This document shows positions 7,867 to 10,792 of a stretch of DNA of 10,792 nt, piece by piece. The position numbers were made by a program, and so were the translations under genes. Where the stretch lies: the NCBI GenBank assembly GCA_964387935.1, contig CAYLZN010000202.1:1-10792 (forward strand). Reading direction: 5' to 3'. The notes under the pieces are model-generated. The model ran no database searches, had not been told where the DNA came from, and saw only the letters and a program-made list of their open reading frames with translations. The DNA comes from CAYLZN01 sp964387935. Lineage in GTDB: Bacteria > Acidobacteriota > Vicinamibacteria > Vicinamibacterales > JAFNAJ01. The stretch's first letter is position 1. Every line of letters starts with the position of its first letter.

Positions 7867-10383
7867 ATGGCGCTGACGACCCCCAGCCGTCTCGGCGCGT
7901 ACGAGATCCTCTCCCTCCTCGGCGTCGGTGGCATGGGCGAGGTGTACCTGGCGCGCGACCCGCGGCTCGGACGCGAGGTGGCCCTCAAGGTGCTGCCCGC
8001 CGATCTCGCGGCGGACCCCGACCCTTCGGCGGGCTCAGGGTCGTCCCGAGCGCAGCCGAGGGACGAACGCCTGGCGCGCTTCGCACGCGAAGCCCGTACA
8101 GTCGCCGCCCTGAACCATCCGAACATCGTCACCCTCCACTCGATCGAGGAGGCCGACGGTCTGCACTTCCTCACGATGGAGCGCGTGACGGGACGGCCGC
8201 TGTCGGACGCGATCCCGGCAGAAGGCATGGCGCTCCCCCGCCTCCTCGAGATCGCCATCCCGGTCGCCGACGCGCTCGCCACCGCGCACGTTCACGGCAT
8301 CGTCCATCGCGATTTGAAGCCGGCCAACGTCATGGTGAGCGACGAGGGACGGGTCAAGGTGCTGGACTTCGGGCTGGCCAGGCCTCGAGCGCCCGTACTC
8401 GGCGACGGTCAGGCCGGGCCGACTGAGACCGTGACCGCCGAGGGACGCATCGTCGGGTCGGTGCCCTACATGGCGCCGGAGCAGTTGCGTGGCGGGCGTC
8501 CGGAACCACGGTCCGACATCTTCTCGTTCGGCGTGATGCTCTACGAGATGGCCACGGGCGCCCGGCCGTTCCGGGGTGAGTCGACCGTGGACGTGGTGTC
8601 TGCGATTCTCCGTGCAGATCCTGCCCCGCTGGACCAGGTGCGACCGGAATTGCCGCTCCGGTTCGTGCAGCTCGTGAGGCGCTGTCTGGAGAAGAGCCCG
8701 CTGCAACGCGCGCAGTCGGCCGTCGACCTCCAGCACGATCTCCAGGACCTGGCGGACGAACTGCGGTCGGGGGCTCCCGTCTCTGGTCCCGCGTCGCAGG
8801 TGGCCAGCGCGACGATGGCGCCACCGGCGCGTCGCCCCTGGCTGCGGTGGGGCGTGGCCCTCGTCGCACTGCTCACGCTCGTGACGGCGGGCGCAGTCCT
8901 GATCCCGCGCCTGCGTTCGGGCAGCGACGGGGCCGGCGCCACGGCCGACCTGACCTCGGTCGCGGTGCTGCCGTTCGCAAACATGGCGCACGACCCATCG
9001 CAGGACTTCTTCGTCGAAGGGATTCACGAGGCACTCATCACCGACCTCGCCAAGCTGGGCACGCTGAAGGTGACATCGCGCAACTCCGTGCTGCGCTACA
9101 AGGACCACACGCTGCAGCTCGAGGACGTCGCACGAGAGCTCGGAGTAGACGCCCTCATCGAGGGCTCCGTGCTGCGCGCGGGCGACAAGGTGCGCATCAC
9201 CGCGCAGTTGATCATGGGCGCGACCGATGAACACGCGTGGGCCGAGAGCTACGACCGCGACGTGGCAGATGTGCTGGGCGTCCTGAGCGACGTGTCACGG
9301 TCGATTGCGCGTGAGGTGCAGGCGCGGCTCGGCGGCCAGTCGGCGACCGCGGGCGCGCCGATGGAGGGCGCCGCTCCACCGGTCCAGGCGCGGCGAGTTC
9401 ATCCCGAGGCGCTCGACGCCTACCTCCGTGCCCGGCAGGCACTGAACAACGGGCTCATCTCGGCAGGGACGTCGGTCCGCTATCTCACGCAGAGCGTCTT
9501 GGATGCGCAGAAGCAATTTCAGCAGGCCGTCACGGTCGACCCGCAGTACGCCGACGCCTGGAGTGGGCTCGCCTTCACGACCATGTCCCAGGCCTTCTTC
9601 GGCCTGAGGCCCGCGGCTGACGCCCTGGGCCCTGCGCGCGAAGCGGCCGGCAAGGCGCTCGAGATCGATCCCTCACAGGCTGAGGCCTATGCCGCGCTGG
9701 GGTTCATGGACCTGTTCTTCGAGTGGAGGTTCGACCGGGCAAAGCTGGAGCTGGAGAAGGCCCTCTCACTCGATCCGTACGACGTCCACATCCGGCATGG
9801 CTACGCCGACTATCTCGTCGCCCACGGGCGTGCACGGGAGAGCGTGGACCAGTTGCGGATCGCCCGCGGCCACAATCCCAATGCTCCCTGGGCGCACCTG
9901 CTCGTGTTGACGCACCTGCACATGGCGTCGCGTGACTGGAACGAGGTCCTGGCCGAGGCGCGACGTGTGCAGGCTGCCTTCCCGACCATGAGCATGCCCT
10001 CCGGCATCATCGTCGACTGCCTGTGGCGGCTGGGCAAGTACGAGGAGGCTCTCAGGGAACTCCGGGCCCTCGACCCCGAAGGGGCCGCGGTGATGGAAAC
10101 GGCGTTGAAAGAGGAGGGACCGCGTGCCGCACTCAAGGCGAGTGCCGAGGCTGCACTCGAGCACGTGACGCCACGGACACGGCCCATGACCATCGCCGCG
10201 GCCTTCGCCGACGCCGGCGACCGGGACACGGCATTCGCCTGGCTCGAAAAGGCGTTCGCGGTGCGGCAACCCCAGCTGCTGTACGTACCTGCACGGAGCG
10301 AGTGGGACGGCCTGCGCGACGATCCGCGCTACATCGACGTCATGCGCCGGATCGGGCTGCCGCTGGCGGCGGCCCGACCCTGA
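7867..10383 (+). CDS. Membrane-anchored Ser/Thr protein kinase with TolB-like domain and TPRs
   Basis: An 838-residue PknB-type kinase. The ATG at 7867 is the first possible start because an in-frame TGA lies at 7861; its Shine-Dalgarno sequence is poor, so translation may depend on the upstream gene. Motifs: Gly loop GVGGMGEVY (19-27), Lys41, helix-C Glu75, HRDLKPAN (147-154), DFG (167-169), MAPE (202-205), Asp217. It is an RD kinase and all catalytic residues are present. Residues 53-67 (PSAGSGSSRAQPRDE) are an extra loop between beta-3 and helix C, encoded by a palindromic element. One membrane segment lies at about 327-347. A TolB-like/FlgO-like domain, often found with adenylate cyclases and CadC-type regulators, spans about 363-488 (VAVLPFANMAHDPSQDFF, ELGVDALIEGSVLRAGDKVR). 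TPR repeats fill about 515-838. The expected topology is cytoplasmic kinase and periplasmic TolB/TPR region. It follows the receptor by 37 bp and precedes a paralogue by 15 bp, probably in one operon. Confidence 0.9.
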   Translation: MALTTPSRLGAYEILSLLGVGGMGEVYLARDPRLGREVALKVLPADLAADPDPSAGSGSSRAQPRDERLARFAREARTVAALNHPNIVTLHSIEEADGLHFLTMERVTGRPLSDAIPAEGMALPRLLEIAIPVADALATAHVHGIVHRDLKPANVMVSDEGRVKVLDFGLARPRAPVLGDGQAGPTETVTAEGRIVGSVPYMAPEQLRGGRPEPRSDIFSFGVMLYEMATGARPFRGESTVDVVSAILRADPAPLDQVRPELPLRFVQLVRRCLEKSPLQRAQSAVDLQHDLQDLADELRSGAPVSGPASQVASATMAPPARRPWLRWGVALVALLTLVTAGAVLIPRLRSGSDGAGATADLTSVAVLPFANMAHDPSQDFFVEGIHEALITDLAKLGTLKVTSRNSVLRYKDHTLQLEDVARELGVDALIEGSVLRAGDKVRITAQLIMGATDEHAWAESYDRDVADVLGVLSDVSRSIAREVQARLGGQSATAGAPMEGAAPPVQARRVHPEALDAYLRARQALNNGLISAGTSVRYLTQSVLDAQKQFQQAVTVDPQYADAWSGLAFTTMSQAFFGLRPAADALGPAREAAGKALEIDPSQAEAYAALGFMDLFFEWRFDRAKLELEKALSLDPYDVHIRHGYADYLVAHGRARESVDQLRIARGHNPNAPWAHLLVLTHLHMASRDWNEVLAEARRVQAAFPTMSMPSGIIVDCLWRLGKYEEALRELRALDPEGAAVMETALKEEGPRAALKASAEAALEHVTPRTRPMTIAAAFADAGDRDTAFAWLEKAFAVRQPQLLYVPARSEWDGLRDDPRYIDVMRRIGLPLAAARP
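8020..8066 (+). repeat. Double-hairpin palindromic element inserted in frame in the kinase domain
   Basis: Two perfect stems overlap by 2 bp: GACCCT (8020-8025) with AGGGTC (8037-8042), loop 11 nt; and TCGTCCC (8041-8047) with GGGACGA (8060-8066), loop 12 nt. Aligned with the other two kinases here (ADPDRITRLEREAK and GDADRQRRFDQEAR), this gene has 15 additional residues, 45 bp, at exactly this place and stays in frame. From memory, the second hairpin resembles a short palindrome dispersed through many GC-rich environmental bacterial genomes, but I cannot search for copies. No second copy is visible in this window. It could be a REP-like or Rickettsia-palindromic-element-like insertion, or a locally evolved loop that happens to be palindromic. 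Confidence 0.6.
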
Positions 10384-10398
10384 AGATGGGATCATGCG

Positions 10399-10792
10399 AT
10401 GACCCTGGCCGCTGGCACGCACATCGGGTCGTATGAGGTGGTCTGCCTCCTCGGCTCAGGCGGCATGGGCGAGGTCTACCTCGCGCGCGACCCGCGCCTC
10501 GGACGCGAGGTGGCGCTCAAGGTGCTGCCCGCCGATCTCACGGCGGATCCCGACCGCATCACCCGCCTGGAGCGCGAGGCGAAGACCGTTGCCGCCCTGA
10601 ACCATCCGAACATCGTCACCATCCACTCGATCGAGGAGGCCGATGGCCTTCGCTTCCTGACAATGGAGCGCGTGACGGGACGGCCGCTGTCGGGATTGAT
10701 CGGACCCGATGGCCTGCCCGCGGCCCGGCTGCTCGACGTGGCCATTCCCATCGCCGATGCCCTCGCAGCCGCGCATGACAAGGGCATCGTCC
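10399..10792 (+). CDS. Ser/Thr protein kinase, N-terminal part, paralogue of the preceding kinase
   Basis: The first 131 residues of a PknB-type kinase; the window ends at GIV, just before the expected HRDLKP catalytic loop. The ATG at 10399 lies 15 nt after the stop of the preceding kinase and in the same frame; an ATG at 10394 in another frame stops after two codons. Only a weak Shine-Dalgarno-like GATGGGA precedes it. Visible motifs: Gly loop GSGGMGEVY (19-27), Lys41 in REVALKVL, and the helix-C Glu in RLEREAKT. Residues 17-52 match the preceding kinase at 34 of 36 positions, and TVAALNHPNIV onward matches at 34 of 36, with long stretches identical even at third codon positions. It lacks the 15-residue insert of its neighbour. 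Membrane segment and sensor region, if any, are beyond the window. It probably belongs to the same transcription unit. Confidence 0.88.
   Translation, partial: MTLAAGTHIGSYEVVCLLGSGGMGEVYLARDPRLGREVALKVLPADLTADPDRITRLEREAKTVAALNHPNIVTIHSIEEADGLRFLTMERVTGRPLSGLIGPDGLPAARLLDVAIPIADALAAAHDKGIV

Noticed and set aside
5594..7876. Plus-strand frame of 760 codons inside the receptor gene
   Set aside because: It is an Arg-rich shadow frame of the receptor; no start signal or domain is visible, and the receptor frame carries clear motifs.
7281..8282. Minus-strand frame across the receptor 3' end and kinase 5' end
   Set aside because: It is antisense to conserved kinase motifs, with no recognisable protein features.
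1..10792. Defence system, CRISPR array, prophage or transposon
   Set aside because: No nuclease, helicase, integrase, transposase, regular spacer array or tRNA-associated site is visible in any frame with recognisable motifs.

Overview
The window is GC-rich DNA with strong G/C preference at third codon positions. It carries five protein-coding genes and no RNA genes, CRISPR array or transposase that I can see. The gene types suggest a member of Acidobacteriota, probably class Vicinamibacteria: a tricorn-like S41 protease, several Ser/Thr kinases fused to TolB-like/TPR regions, and an Oar-like TonB-dependent receptor with an N-terminal carboxypeptidase-regulatory domain. This placement rests on gene content and protein style only, not on a marker gene.

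Layout. (1) 1-1986 (+): C-terminal part of a tricorn-like S41 peptidase whose 5' end lies outside the window. (2) 2043-4685 (-): a membrane-anchored Ser/Thr kinase with a TPR-like C-terminal half, convergent with the protease. (3) 4686-4871: a compact divergent control region. It holds a good sigma-70-type promoter facing right, a weaker extended -10 facing left, a 9-bp direct repeat between them, a leader hairpin and two clear Shine-Dalgarno sequences. (4) 4872-7829 (+): a TonB-dependent outer-membrane receptor with signal peptide, carboxypeptidase-regulatory domain, plug and barrel. (5) 7867-10383 (+): a second membrane-anchored kinase with an intact TolB-like domain and TPRs. (6) 10399-10792 (+): the start of a third kinase, a close paralogue of the second, cut by the window edge just before its catalytic loop.

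The receptor and the two kinases after it are separated by 37 and 15 bp with no visible terminator, so they probably form one transcription unit driven from the promoter at 4771-4799. The first kinase is transcribed divergently from the same control region. A plausible but unproven reading is an envelope nutrient-uptake and signalling locus: the receptor imports a ligand, and kinases anchored in the inner membrane sense or respond to it, using periplasmic TolB-like/TPR regions as sensors or scaffolds.

The most unusual item is a 47-bp double-hairpin element (8020-8066) inside the kinase domain of the second kinase. It adds 15 in-frame residues between beta-3 and helix C that the two other kinases here lack. 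It resembles dispersed palindromic repeats that insert into reading frames.
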